Source of the DNA: an uncultured Caproiciproducens sp. | GTDB taxonomy: Bacteria > Bacillota > Clostridia > Oscillospirales > Acutalibacteraceae | Assembly: GCF_963664915.1 (NCBI RefSeq) | Contig: NZ_OY761810.1 | Location: 1,192,661 to 1,256,660, forward strand | DNA length: 64,000 bases | Reading direction: 5' to 3' | Part shown: piece by piece, positions 43,092 through 51,207 of the stretch | Layout of the letters: each line of letters begins with the position of its first letter | Position numbering within the stretch: the first letter of the stretch is position 1 | Position numbers and translations under genes: made by a program | The notes under the pieces: model-generated | The model's input: the letters and a program-made list of their open reading frames with translations, nothing else | Database searches by the model: none | Told to the model about the DNA's origin: nothing

Positions 43092-45539
43092 ATGAAAGTA
43101 CTGATTGTGGGCGGTGTCGCCGGCGGAGCAGGTGCGGCAACAAGACTGCGCAGGCAAAGCGAGGAAGCTGAAATCATTTTGTTTGAAAAAGGGGAATACA
43201 TCTCATACGCAAACTGCGGTCTTCCCTACTATATTGGAGGAACCATCAAGGACAAGGAAAAGCTGATTGTCACACAGCCGAAGCTTTTGCGTGACCGCTT
43301 CCGTGTGGATGTGCGCACGATGAGCGAGGTTGTGAAAATTGATCGGGAAAAAAAGACGGTAACCGTGCAAAATCACGCGGACGGCAGCACCTATGAGGAA
43401 AGCTACAATAAGCTGATTCTTTCTCCGGGCGCTGTGCCAAAACGTCCCAACCTGCCCGGAATTGACAGCGAAGGAATTTTCACGCTCCGTACGGTGCCGG
43501 ACACCTATCAGATTGACGCATATATAAAGGAAAAGAACGCAAAAACAGCCGTAGTGGTCGGTGCGGGCTTTATCGGGGTCGAAATGGCCGAAAATCTGAA
43601 AGAACGCGGCCTTGACGTTACGATCGTCGAATTTTTGGATCAGGCAATTGCCTCGCTCGACCCCGAAATGGCGGCGATTCTGCATCGCCATCTCAGAGAA
43701 AACGGAATTAAATTACTGTTCGGTACAGGCGTGCAGGGCTTTGAAAAGACAGACGGTCTGAAGGTAAAGCTAAGCGGAGACAGAGAACTTCCGGCGGATG
43801 TCGTGATTTTAAGCATCGGTGTAGCGCCGGACAGCCGCCTTGCAAAACAGGCCGGACTGGAACTTGGCGTGGGCGGAAGTATTCAGGTCAACGATACCTT
43901 TGCCACCTCCGACCCGGATATCTTCGCAGTCGGCGACGCTATTTCCGTGCGCCAGCTTGTTACCGGAAGCGAAACCCTGATTCCTCTTGCCGGACCCGCC
44001 AACAAACAGGGCCGGCTTGCCGGAGAAAATGTACTCGGGCAAAGGGTGACAAAAGACAGCGGCGTGCAGGGCAGTGCGGTTTTGAAGGTGTTTGATATGA
44101 CCGCCGCGTCCACGGGACTGAATGAAAAACAGCTCAAAGCACAGAAGATTGCTTATCAGAAGACGTATGTTCATCCGTCGAGCCACGCGGGATATTATCC
44201 CGACTCCACGCAGATGAGCATGAAACTGCTGTTTGCGCAGGACGGTAAAATCCTCGGCGCACAGGCGGTCGGATATGACGGCGTAGACAAACGCATTGAT
44301 GTGCTTGCCACCGCGCTTCGTCTGGGCGGAACGGTGTTTGACCTTGAAAAATTGGAACTGTGCTATGCGCCGCCATACTCTTCCGCAAAAGATCCGGTTA
44401 ACATGCTGGGTTTTACGGCGGCAAATATTCTGCGCGGCGATGTAAAAGTATTCCATTATGACGAAGCCGACGCGCTCGACCTTGAAAAAATCAGCCTGCT
44501 CGACGTGAGGACTCCCGACGAAATGAAAATGGGCACACTCAAAGGCGCGATGGGCATTCCCCTTGACGACCTGCGCGACCGCATGAGCGAACTGCCGAAG
44601 GGAAAACCGGTCTATGTGTTCTGTCAGGTGGGCTTGCGCGGCTATCTTGCCGCAAGGGTTTTGCAGCAGAACGGCTATGAGGTTTACAACCTCAGCGGCG
44701 GATACAAGACCTACATCACCGCCAAAGGGGACAGAGAAAATCCCACAGGCACCGATTGTGTGGGCGTAAAAAAAAACAATAACGGCGAAGCGGTAAAATC
44801 GGCGTGCTGTCAGGATGCGAAAATGATTGAAGTGGATGCCTGCGGCCTGCAATGCCCCGGCCCGATTATGAAAGCCTCGGAAGGAATCAAGAGTATCCGC
44901 GACGGCGAATGTCTGATCATCCGCGCGACCGATCCGGCGTTTGCTTCGGACATCAGCGTCTGGTGCGAGCGGACGGGAAATCTGCTGCTCGGAGTGCAGC
45001 GCGAGGGAGCCGCTTATATCGTAAAAATTCAGAAGGGTGCGCAGGCACCGGCTATTCCCGCACAGAGCGGAAACGACAAAAGCATGGTGGTGTTCAGCGG
45101 CGACCTCGACAAAGCGCTTGCGGCACTGATTATTGCCAACGGCGCCGCCTCCATGGGTAGGAAGGTAACCCTGTTTTTCACCTTCTGGGGGCTGAACATT
45201 CTTCGCAGAAACGAAAAAGTACACGTGAAAAAGAATTTCATTGAAACGATGTTCGGCGTCATGATGCCGCGCGGTACCAAAAAACTGGGACTTTCCAAAA
45301 TGAATATGATGGGCATGGGCTCGAAAATGATCCGCGGGGTCATGAAAAGTAAAAACGTCACTTCGCTTGAGGAGCTTCTCCGCTCCGCTATGGACAGCGG
45401 GGTCAGAATTGTTGCCTGTCAGATGTCCATGGACATTATGGGCATTAAGCCGGAGGAATTGATCGACGGGGTTGAAATCGCCGGAGTGGCGACCTTCTTA
45501 GGCTCCGCGGAACAATCGGACACCAATTTGTTTATATAA
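43092..45539 (+). CDS. CoA-disulfide reductase-rhodanese-TusA-DsrE fusion protein
   Basis: 815 residues. About 1-450 is a CoA-disulfide/NADH-persulfide reductase: FAD motif IVGGVAGGAGAATRLRR, active-site Cys in ISYANCGLPYYIGG, NAD motif VVGAGFIGVEMAENL, and FAVGDA. Next is a rhodanese domain (about 460-550) with Cys in VFCQVGLRGYLAARVL, then TusA (about 578-650) with VDACGLQCPGPIMKASEGI. A C-terminal DsrE/F-like domain (about 660-815) ends IMGIKPEELIDGVEIAGVATFLG, with Cys in VACQMSMD. All four modules handle protein- or CoA-bound persulfide sulfur. The start follows AAAGAAAGG. Two regulator sites lie upstream. Confidence 0.9.
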   Translation: MKVLIVGGVAGGAGAATRLRRQSEEAEIILFEKGEYISYANCGLPYYIGGTIKDKEKLIVTQPKLLRDRFRVDVRTMSEVVKIDREKKTVTVQNHADGSTYEESYNKLILSPGAVPKRPNLPGIDSEGIFTLRTVPDTYQIDAYIKEKNAKTAVVVGAGFIGVEMAENLKERGLDVTIVEFLDQAIASLDPEMAAILHRHLRENGIKLLFGTGVQGFEKTDGLKVKLSGDRELPADVVILSIGVAPDSRLAKQAGLELGVGGSIQVNDTFATSDPDIFAVGDAISVRQLVTGSETLIPLAGPANKQGRLAGENVLGQRVTKDSGVQGSAVLKVFDMTAASTGLNEKQLKAQKIAYQKTYVHPSSHAGYYPDSTQMSMKLLFAQDGKILGAQAVGYDGVDKRIDVLATALRLGGTVFDLEKLELCYAPPYSSAKDPVNMLGFTAANILRGDVKVFHYDEADALDLEKISLLDVRTPDEMKMGTLKGAMGIPLDDLRDRMSELPKGKPVYVFCQVGLRGYLAARVLQQNGYEVYNLSGGYKTYITAKGDRENPTGTDCVGVKKNNNGEAVKSACCQDAKMIEVDACGLQCPGPIMKASEGIKSIRDGECLIIRATDPAFASDISVWCERTGNLLLGVQREGAAYIVKIQKGAQAPAIPAQSGNDKSMVVFSGDLDKALAALIIANGAASMGRKVTLFFTFWGLNILRRNEKVHVKKNFIETMFGVMMPRGTKKLGLSKMNMMGMGSKMIRGVMKSKNVTSLEELLRSAMDSGVRIVACQMSMDIMGIKPEELIDGVEIAGVATFLGSAEQSDTNLFI

Positions 45540-45556
45540 AGATGCATTGGTATAAA

Positions 45557-45585
45557 AAAGCGCGCCGGATTGTCCGGCGCGCTTT
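45557..45585. terminator. Bidirectional terminator after the fusion oxidoreductase gene
   Basis: AAAGCGCGCCGGA pairs with TCCGGCGCGCTTT around loop TTG, between convergent stops at 45539 and 45599. Confidence 0.8.
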
Positions 45586-45598
45586 CAAATTATAATTA

Positions 45599-45832
45599 CT
45601 ATTCTCTGACAATAAACGGGGTTAGTTCTTTCAATAGATCATCACAGGATTCACAATGGATGTTCGCGGTTAATGGTTTTGTAATATCCAGACTGAAAAT
45701 TCCCATGATAGATTTCGCGTCAATGACATACCGGCCCGAAACCAGATCAACATCGTAAGGACAGCGCTCAACGATTTGAACGAATTCTTTTATATTTTCG
45801 ATCGAACGAAGCAGCACAGCGATTGAAATCAT
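45599..45832 (-). CDS. HPr-like protein without the phosphorylatable histidine
   Basis: 77 residues from the ATG ending at 45832 (AAAGG upstream). The Ser-46 region of HPr is conserved (DAKSIMGIFSLD), followed by the usual HCESCDDLLKELTPFI end. The His-15 loop (GIHARPA in HPr) is replaced: the N-terminus reads ISIAVLLRSIENIKEFVQIV. It therefore cannot carry phosphate from EI. By analogy with Bacillus Crh, a serine-phosphorylated regulatory role is possible, for example in catabolite repression. The longer frame to 45985 is unlikely. Confidence 0.75.
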   Translation of the reverse strand: MISIAVLLRSIENIKEFVQIVERCPYDVDLVSGRYVIDAKSIMGIFSLDITKPLTANIHCESCDDLLKELTPFIVRE

Positions 45833-45972
45833 GATGGCCACAACCTTTCTGACTTTTCTATTTATTTCAAAGTTCCAACAATAGTTTACCAATAAATTCA
45901 AAAAATTACAACCTTGCATCAAGCTGCGCAGCTGCTTTACAGAAAGTGGCAGATGCTGATGTCGTTTATTCA

Positions 45973-46001
45973 TTGACAAAACCAACCCGCAGGTGTAGAA
46001 T
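45973..46001 (+). promoter_or_regulatory. Promoter of the glycerol-3-phosphate oxidation operon
   Basis: TTGACA (45973-45978), 17 bases, TAGAAT (45996-46001). Confidence 0.75.
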
Positions 46002-46037
46002 ATACACAGAAAATTGAATAAAAAGGCAGGAGTTTTT

Positions 46038-46096
46038 GAGTAATGCTGAATTTACCGTACTTTATGTACTGGTAATTCCGTACTGCTCTTTTTTTT
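46038..46096 (+). terminator. Leader terminator, probable GlpP antitermination target
   Basis: A long imperfect hairpin: GAGTAATGCTGAATT...CCGTAC pairs with GTACTGG...AATTCCGTACTGCTC (some bulges and wobbles), loop TTTAT, followed directly by eight T. It lies between the promoter and the first gene, and a glpP antiterminator gene is at the other end of the operon. GlpP acts on just such leader terminators in Bacillus glpD/glpFK. Confidence 0.7.
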
Positions 46097-46135
46097 ATGC
46101 TTTTAAATCAATATGTATTGGAAAGGGTGTTTTTT

Positions 46136-47584
46136 ATGTATGATGTAGTAATTATAGGCTGCGGCGTGATTGGGGCGGCAACGGCCTATGAGCTTTCCCG
46201 TTACGATTTAAAGATCGCCGTGCTGGAAAAGGAAAACGATATAGCTGATGGTACAACCAAGGCCAACAGCGCAATTGTCCACGCGGGGTATGATCCGGAA
46301 CCCGGCACGGCGATGGCTCACCTCAATGTTCGGGGGAACGCCATGATTGAAGAAATTGCAAAAAAACTGTCCGTGCATTATCAAAAATGCGGTTCTCTGG
46401 TTCTGGCGTTCAATGAAGACGATCTGCACGTAATCTATAGGCTCTACAGGCAGGGCGTGATAAACGGTGTGCCGGGCATCCGTGTTTTGAACACGCAGGA
46501 AACGCTTGCAATGGAGCCGAATCTTAGTACGGAAATTAAGGGCGCGCTGTACGCGCCGTCCGGCGCGATTGTCAGCCCGTGGGAGCTTTGCATCGCCATG
46601 GCGGATACTGCCAAGCGCAACGGCGTGGATTTTTTCCTCAACAGTAAGGTAGACCGGATTGAGCGGACAGGGACGGCTTATCGCCTGTACTGCGGCGATA
46701 AAATGTACGAGGCGGCCCGTATCGTCAATGCGGCCGGACTTCACTCCGATGATGTGCATAATTTGGTGGCGGCTAAACCGGAATTCCGGATTATTCCGAG
46801 CAAGGGGCAGTATTATCTGCTGGATAAAAGTCAGGGCAGTCTGGTCAGCACGGTGATTTTTCAGTGCCCGAGCAAAGTGGGAAAGGGCATCCTTGTTTCT
46901 CCCACCGTTCACGGAAATCTGATAGTCGGGCCCGACGCCGTTGAAAGCAAAGAGGACGACGATGTGTCCACCACTCAAAGCGGACTTGATTTTGTCAGGG
47001 AAATCGCCGTCAGGTCTGTGCCGGGCATCAACTTCCGGGACTCCATCCGCAATTTTGCGGGCGTTCGCGCGCAGAGCGAGCGTTCGGACTTTATCATCGA
47101 AGAATCCAAAACCGCAAAGGGATTTATCAATCTTGCGGGCATTAAATCGCCGGGTTTAACCAGCGCGCCTGCAATTGCGCTTGAATGCATTAAAATTTTA
47201 GAAAAAACGGGCGTTTATCTGAAGAAAAAAGAGAATTTCATCGATGAGAGAAACAAAGTGAACTTTAAGTCGCTGTCTCCGGATGAGAAAGAAGCGCTGA
47301 TTGAGAAAAATCCGCTTTACGGGCGGGTGATCTGCCGCTGTGAGACCATCACGGAAGGTGAAATTGTGGATGCGATTCACAGCCCGATCACGCCGCGTTC
47401 CGTTGACGCGATCAAGAAAAGATGCAATGCCGGAATGGGACGCTGCCAGGGCGGCTTCTGCGGCCCGCGCGTGCAGGAGATTCTCGCGAGGGAACTGCAC
47501 ATTCCGCTTGAAGATGTGCTTTTGAATAAAGACGGCACTTTTATTCTGACTGGGGAAACCAAAAAGGGAGGAATACAGCAATGA
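46136..47584 (+). CDS. FAD-dependent glycerol-3-phosphate dehydrogenase, GlpA/GlpO-like with BFD domain
   Basis: 482 residues from the ATG at 46136 (AAAGGGTG upstream). FAD motif VIIGCGVIGAATAYELSRYD and a DAO domain with KANSAIVHAGYDPEPGT. The C-terminal BFD-type [2Fe-2S] region has CRCE, then KRCNAGMGRCQGGFCGPR (four Cys). This is the GlpA layout of anaerobic bacteria. It oxidises sn-glycerol-3-phosphate to dihydroxyacetone phosphate. It overlaps the next gene by 4 bases; the partner genes there complete an electron-transfer complex. Confidence 0.85.
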   Translation: MYDVVIIGCGVIGAATAYELSRYDLKIAVLEKENDIADGTTKANSAIVHAGYDPEPGTAMAHLNVRGNAMIEEIAKKLSVHYQKCGSLVLAFNEDDLHVIYRLYRQGVINGVPGIRVLNTQETLAMEPNLSTEIKGALYAPSGAIVSPWELCIAMADTAKRNGVDFFLNSKVDRIERTGTAYRLYCGDKMYEAARIVNAAGLHSDDVHNLVAAKPEFRIIPSKGQYYLLDKSQGSLVSTVIFQCPSKVGKGILVSPTVHGNLIVGPDAVESKEDDDVSTTQSGLDFVREIAVRSVPGINFRDSIRNFAGVRAQSERSDFIIEESKTAKGFINLAGIKSPGLTSAPAIALECIKILEKTGVYLKKKENFIDERNKVNFKSLSPDEKEALIEKNPLYGRVICRCETITEGEIVDAIHSPITPRSVDAIKKRCNAGMGRCQGGFCGPRVQEILARELHIPLEDVLLNKDGTFILTGETKKGGIQQ

Positions 47585-48843
47585 TCAGTGAAGCTTATGA
47601 TTTAGTGGTAATCGGCGGCGGCCCTGCGGGGCTTGCAGCCGCTCTGGAGGGGTATTCCAACGGCGCCAAAAGCGTTCTGATTTTGGAACGCGACAAAGAG
47701 CTGGGCGGTATTCTCAACCAGTGCATTCATAACGGATTCGGACTGCATTACTTTAAAGAGGAACTGACCGGCCCCGAATATGCCCAACGGTTTGTGGAGA
47801 TGCTGCGCGACACCAGCGTGCAGGTAAAGCTCGACACCATGGTGCTCGAAATTACGAAGGATAAGCAGATTCATTGCGTCAACAGCAAAGACGGATATTT
47901 GATTATCCAGGCGAGGGCAATCGTCCTTTCCATGGGATGCAGGGAAAGAACCCGCGGTGCAATCGGAATTCCGGGCGACCGTCCGGCGGGTATTTTTACT
48001 GCGGGAACCGCGCAGCGCTACGTCAATATGGAAGGGTATATGGTCGGAAAAAGAGTGATTATTCTCGGTTCCGGCGACATTGGGCTGATTATGGCGCGGC
48101 GCATGACGCTGGAGGGTGCGAAGGTGCTCGCCTGCGTGGAGCTGATGCCCTACTCAAACGGACTAAACAGGAACATTGTGCAGTGCCTGAAAGACTATGA
48201 TATTCCGCTTTACCTTGCGCATACCATCACGGACATTCAGGGGAACGGCAGAGTGGAAAAAGTGGTGGTGTCCAAGGTGGATGATAATAAAAAACCCATT
48301 CCGGGAACAGAAATGACCTTCGACTGTGACACCATTCTGCTGTCCGTCGGGCTGATTCCGGAAAACGAACTGTCCAAATCAGCGGGACTTACCATGGACA
48401 GGCGCACCAGCGGGCCGGTTGTTTTTGAAAATATGGAGACCTCCGTGGACGGAATTTTTGCCTGCGGCAATGTGGTTCATGTTCATGACCTTGTGGATTT
48501 TGTAACAGCGGAAAGCCAGCGGGCGGGCCGTGCGGCGGGAAAATATATCGCCGAAGGGCAGCCGAAGCTCAAGAACTATATTGAAGTTAAAAACGGAAGC
48601 TGTGTCAATTACACCGTTCCGCAGAAAATCCGCACGCAAAATGTGGACAAGGCGGCCGAAATCTTCTTCCGTGTCAACAATGTTTATAAAGATGTCGTTA
48701 TTAAGGTAACCGAAGGCGAAAATGAAATCGCACGGTTTAAAAGGGAACATATGGCGCCGGGCGAGATGGAGAAGATCTCCATTCCTAAGGCGTTTTTGGA
48801 AAATGCCGCGGGTGAACTGACCGTAGCGGTCGGAAAGGAGTGA
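47581..48843 (+). CDS. FAD/NAD-dependent oxidoreductase, GlpB-like partner
   Basis: 420 residues. FAD motif VIGGGPAGLAAALEGYSNGA, an ELGGILNQCIHNGFGLHYF segment, NAD motif VIILGSGDIGLIMARRM, and C-terminal FAD motif GIFACGNVVHVHDLVDFVTAES. In clostridia this protein always follows the GlpA-like gene and precedes DUF1667. It probably passes electrons from the G3P dehydrogenase to NAD(P) or another acceptor. The acceptor is not visible in the sequence. Confidence 0.85.
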   Translation: MISEAYDLVVIGGGPAGLAAALEGYSNGAKSVLILERDKELGGILNQCIHNGFGLHYFKEELTGPEYAQRFVEMLRDTSVQVKLDTMVLEITKDKQIHCVNSKDGYLIIQARAIVLSMGCRERTRGAIGIPGDRPAGIFTAGTAQRYVNMEGYMVGKRVIILGSGDIGLIMARRMTLEGAKVLACVELMPYSNGLNRNIVQCLKDYDIPLYLAHTITDIQGNGRVEKVVVSKVDDNKKPIPGTEMTFDCDTILLSVGLIPENELSKSAGLTMDRRTSGPVVFENMETSVDGIFACGNVVHVHDLVDFVTAESQRAGRAAGKYIAEGQPKLKNYIEVKNGSCVNYTVPQKIRTQNVDKAAEIFFRVNNVYKDVVIKVTEGENEIARFKREHMAPGEMEKISIPKAFLENAAGELTVAVGKE

Positions 48844-48848
48844 GCAAA

Positions 48849-49193
48849 ATGACTGAACTGATTTGTATTGTATGCCCCAAGGGCTGTCATTTAAAGGTGG
48901 ACGAGCAGAATGATTACGCGGTAACCGGGAACGGCTGCAAAAGGGGTGAGGCTTACGGTAAAAAAGAACTGACCAATCCGACAAGGGTTGTTCCGTCCAC
49001 TGTGAGGATCAACGGCGGTTCGCACCGCCGCCTGCCGGTAAAAACCAGCGACCCCATCCCCAAGGCAATGATTTTCGACGCGATGAAACTGCTGGATGCC
49101 GTTGAGGTGTCCTCTCCGGTGAAACGCGGCGAGGTGGTTTATAAAGATATTCTAGGAACCGGAATCGACTTTATTGCAACAAGGGATATGTAA
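48849..49193 (+). CDS. DUF1667 protein
   Basis: 114 residues from the ATG at 48849, at good spacing from AAAGGAG; a GTG at 48840 is too close. Cysteines in ICIVCPKGCHL and GNGCKRG (four in all) suggest a metal or Fe-S site. The end is the usual GEVVYKDILGTGIDFIATRDM. DUF1667 always accompanies the two flavoproteins encoded before it and probably belongs to the same complex. Confidence 0.85.
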   Translation: MTELICIVCPKGCHLKVDEQNDYAVTGNGCKRGEAYGKKELTNPTRVVPSTVRINGGSHRRLPVKTSDPIPKAMIFDAMKLLDAVEVSSPVKRGEVVYKDILGTGIDFIATRDM

Positions 49194-49196
49194 AAA

Positions 49197-49233
49197 CGAT
49201 GCCCCGCGGCTAAGCCACGGGGCATCGCTTTTT
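49197..49233. terminator. Terminator between the G3P operon and glpP
   Basis: CGATGCCCCG pairs with CGGGGCATCG, with an inner GGC/GCC pairing, followed by CTTTTT, between convergent stops. Confidence 0.8.
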
Positions 49234-49239
49234 AAGCGC

Positions 49240-49809
49240 TTATATGTTGTCCCATACATCCGTGCTGGTGGAGGAGATTGCGTCCGCGCCGGCGCCCAGG
49301 GCAGCCACTACGTCCTCTTTGTCGAACACCAGACCTCCGGCGATAATCGGAACATTCACCACTTTCTGAATGGCCTTCAGCACCTTGGGCATACATCCCG
49401 GCATAATTTCAATGCAGTCCGGGCTGCATATGGCAATCTGCTTTGCAACATTATGAAAGGACATGGAGTCTATCAGAAAGAAACGGTGCACCGTGTAAAG
49501 CCCCCTTGTGTTCGCGGCTTTAATCAGGGACGATTTTGTGCTGATAATGCCGTCCGCGCCGGTCGTTTCTTTAATAAAGTCAACTACGATTTCCTTGTTG
49601 GAGGCCCCGTCAATTAAATCGACATGGACAAAGGCATATTTTCCAGCCTGTTTGACCTGATGGACAATGTCCGCGATTGTGCAAAGATTTCCGTATAGGA
49701 TAAACACAATATTGCAGCCGGAATGTACCACATTTTTTAAACCGTCATCATCCTTAATGGCCGCGATGATCGGATTGTCGCCGAGCAAATCCAAAATATC
49801 TTCTTTCAT
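49240..49809 (-). CDS. glpP: Glycerol-3-phosphate responsive antiterminator GlpP
   Basis: 189 residues, the usual length. The G3P_antiterm family pattern is clear: NPIIAAIKDDDGL, HVDLIDGASNKEIVVDFIKE, DGIISTKSSLIKAA, IEIMPGCMPKVLKAI and VPIIAGGLVFDKEDVVAALGAGADAISST. With G3P bound it lets RNA polymerase read through leader terminators. It is convergent with the G3P oxidation operon, whose leader has a strong hairpin with a T-run. Confidence 0.92.
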   Translation of the reverse strand: MKEDILDLLGDNPIIAAIKDDDGLKNVVHSGCNIVFILYGNLCTIADIVHQVKQAGKYAFVHVDLIDGASNKEIVVDFIKETTGADGIISTKSSLIKAANTRGLYTVHRFFLIDSMSFHNVAKQIAICSPDCIEIMPGCMPKVLKAIQKVVNVPIIAGGLVFDKEDVVAALGAGADAISSTSTDVWDNI

Positions 49810-49896
49810 TTCGGCCTCCTGATGATCAGTAATCTGTATTTAACAAATAGTATACAGCAAAATTTGGAAAAAACAAAGCTGTTTTTATAGGATTTT

Positions 49897-51207
49897 TTAG
49901 ATTTTTTCGGCCTTTGCAACCGCCTGTTTGTATACTGTATCATAAGCCGCGCCATGTTTTTGGGAGGCGCTTAGCACATCGGCATACTCCGGCTTATACT
50001 TCGTAATACCATGGCCGCTGCTGGTTTTTATGCGGATGGGACCGTAATCGGTCTCAACCGTGTAAAAGGAAGAAGTTAGGATGGTGCGCACGCAGCTGGT
50101 TTCGCGAACCCCCAGCGTTGTGGTGTGCAAAAGCATCAGACGGATCATTTTTTCTTTATCGTCGGGTCTGCACAGGCAGGTCAGCATGGTGGACGGACGG
50201 TTTTTCTTCATGAAAATCGGGGTGGAAAATACGTCCAAAGCGCCGCCTGCAAGAATCAGCTCAATCGCACAGCCGATTGCTTCCGGCGTCATGTCATCCA
50301 GATTACAGCTCAGCTCCGAAATTTCATCGTGGCAGCCGTCGCTTTCCGCCCAGAAAGCGCGCACACAGTTCGCTACCTCAAAATCCTTGGTACCCATGCC
50401 GCAGCCGATTTTATTGACCGACATCGGAGGCATGGGGCTGAAGCGTGATACAAAATGTTTCAGCAGCGCCGCGCCTGTCGGGGTACAGAGCTCCCCGCGG
50501 ATTTCTCCGCCGTAGATGGGAATACCCCGTAAAATGTATGCGGTGGCGGGTGCGGGGATCGGCAGAATTCCATGGGCACAGCGCACAAAGCCGCTGCCGA
50601 CATGAACCGGAGAAGCCGTAACGGAGTCCGGCGCCAAAAGGTGGAACAGCAGGCAGCAGCCGACTACATCCACAATGGCATCCAGCGAACCGACTTCATG
50701 AAAATGAATCTGTTCGACGGGGACTCCATGCACATGGGATTCCGCTTCGCCGATCAGTGAATAAACAGCGAGCGCGTCTGCTTTCACCTGCTCCGGAACC
50801 GGCAATTCCGCAATGAGAGTTTTCAGGTTTTCATAGCTTAAATGGCTGTGAGAATGATTTTCTGCATGCGCATGTTCGTGCTCGTGCTCGTGCTCGTGCT
50901 CATGGTCGTGGTCATGCTCGTGCTCATGTGGGTGCATATGATCGTGTTCATGCTCATGACTGTGGTAGTGAAGCTCACCGGGGTCTACATCCTCGCTGAC
51001 TTCTTCCAATCCGTTTACAATCACATTAATGTGGCTTCCGTTAATGCCGCATTTCTGTGCGGGAACGCATTTTACCGACACGCCTTCAAGGCCAAGGGAA
51101 TTCATCTGTTCCAGAAAGCGCTCCTTTTCGGGATAAAGCTCCAGCAGGGCGGCCATCAGCATATCTCCGGCGGCGCCCATGTTGCATTCGAGGTACAGCT
51201 TTTTCAT
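49897..51207 (-). CDS. larC: Nickel insertion protein LarC (nickel-pincer cofactor)
   Basis: 436 residues in one frame. In Lactiplantibacillus, LarC needs a programmed frameshift; here it does not. The N-terminus YLECNMGAAGDMLMAALLELYP is typical. Residues about 83-122 are strongly His-rich (HEHEHDH repeats) and likely bind nickel. The C-terminal half has EISELSCNLDDMTPEAIG and RETSCVRTIL. LarC loads nickel into the P2TMN cofactor precursor using CTP. It overlaps larB by 4 bases. Confidence 0.92.
   Translation of the reverse strand: MKKLYLECNMGAAGDMLMAALLELYPEKERFLEQMNSLGLEGVSVKCVPAQKCGINGSHINVIVNGLEEVSEDVDPGELHYHSHEHEHDHMHPHEHEHDHDHEHEHEHEHEHAHAENHSHSHLSYENLKTLIAELPVPEQVKADALAVYSLIGEAESHVHGVPVEQIHFHEVGSLDAIVDVVGCCLLFHLLAPDSVTASPVHVGSGFVRCAHGILPIPAPATAYILRGIPIYGGEIRGELCTPTGAALLKHFVSRFSPMPPMSVNKIGCGMGTKDFEVANCVRAFWAESDGCHDEISELSCNLDDMTPEAIGCAIELILAGGALDVFSTPIFMKKNRPSTMLTCLCRPDDKEKMIRLMLLHTTTLGVRETSCVRTILTSSFYTVETDYGPIRIKTSSGHGITKYKPEYADVLSASQKHGAAYDTVYKQAVAKAEKI

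Noticed and set aside
43809-45224. 471-codon open frame antisense to the CoA-disulfide reductase fusion
   Set aside because: Shadow frame; the plus-strand protein has four recognisable domains.
46043-46075. Ten-codon leader peptide (MLNLPYFMYW) before the G3P operon
   Set aside because: It lies inside the terminator stem and shows no codon bias for a relevant amino acid; GlpP antitermination explains the leader better.
50870-50960. Short tandem DNA repeat in the plus strand (gtgctc units)
   Set aside because: It is the coding sequence of the His/Glu-rich segment of LarC, not an independent repeat element.
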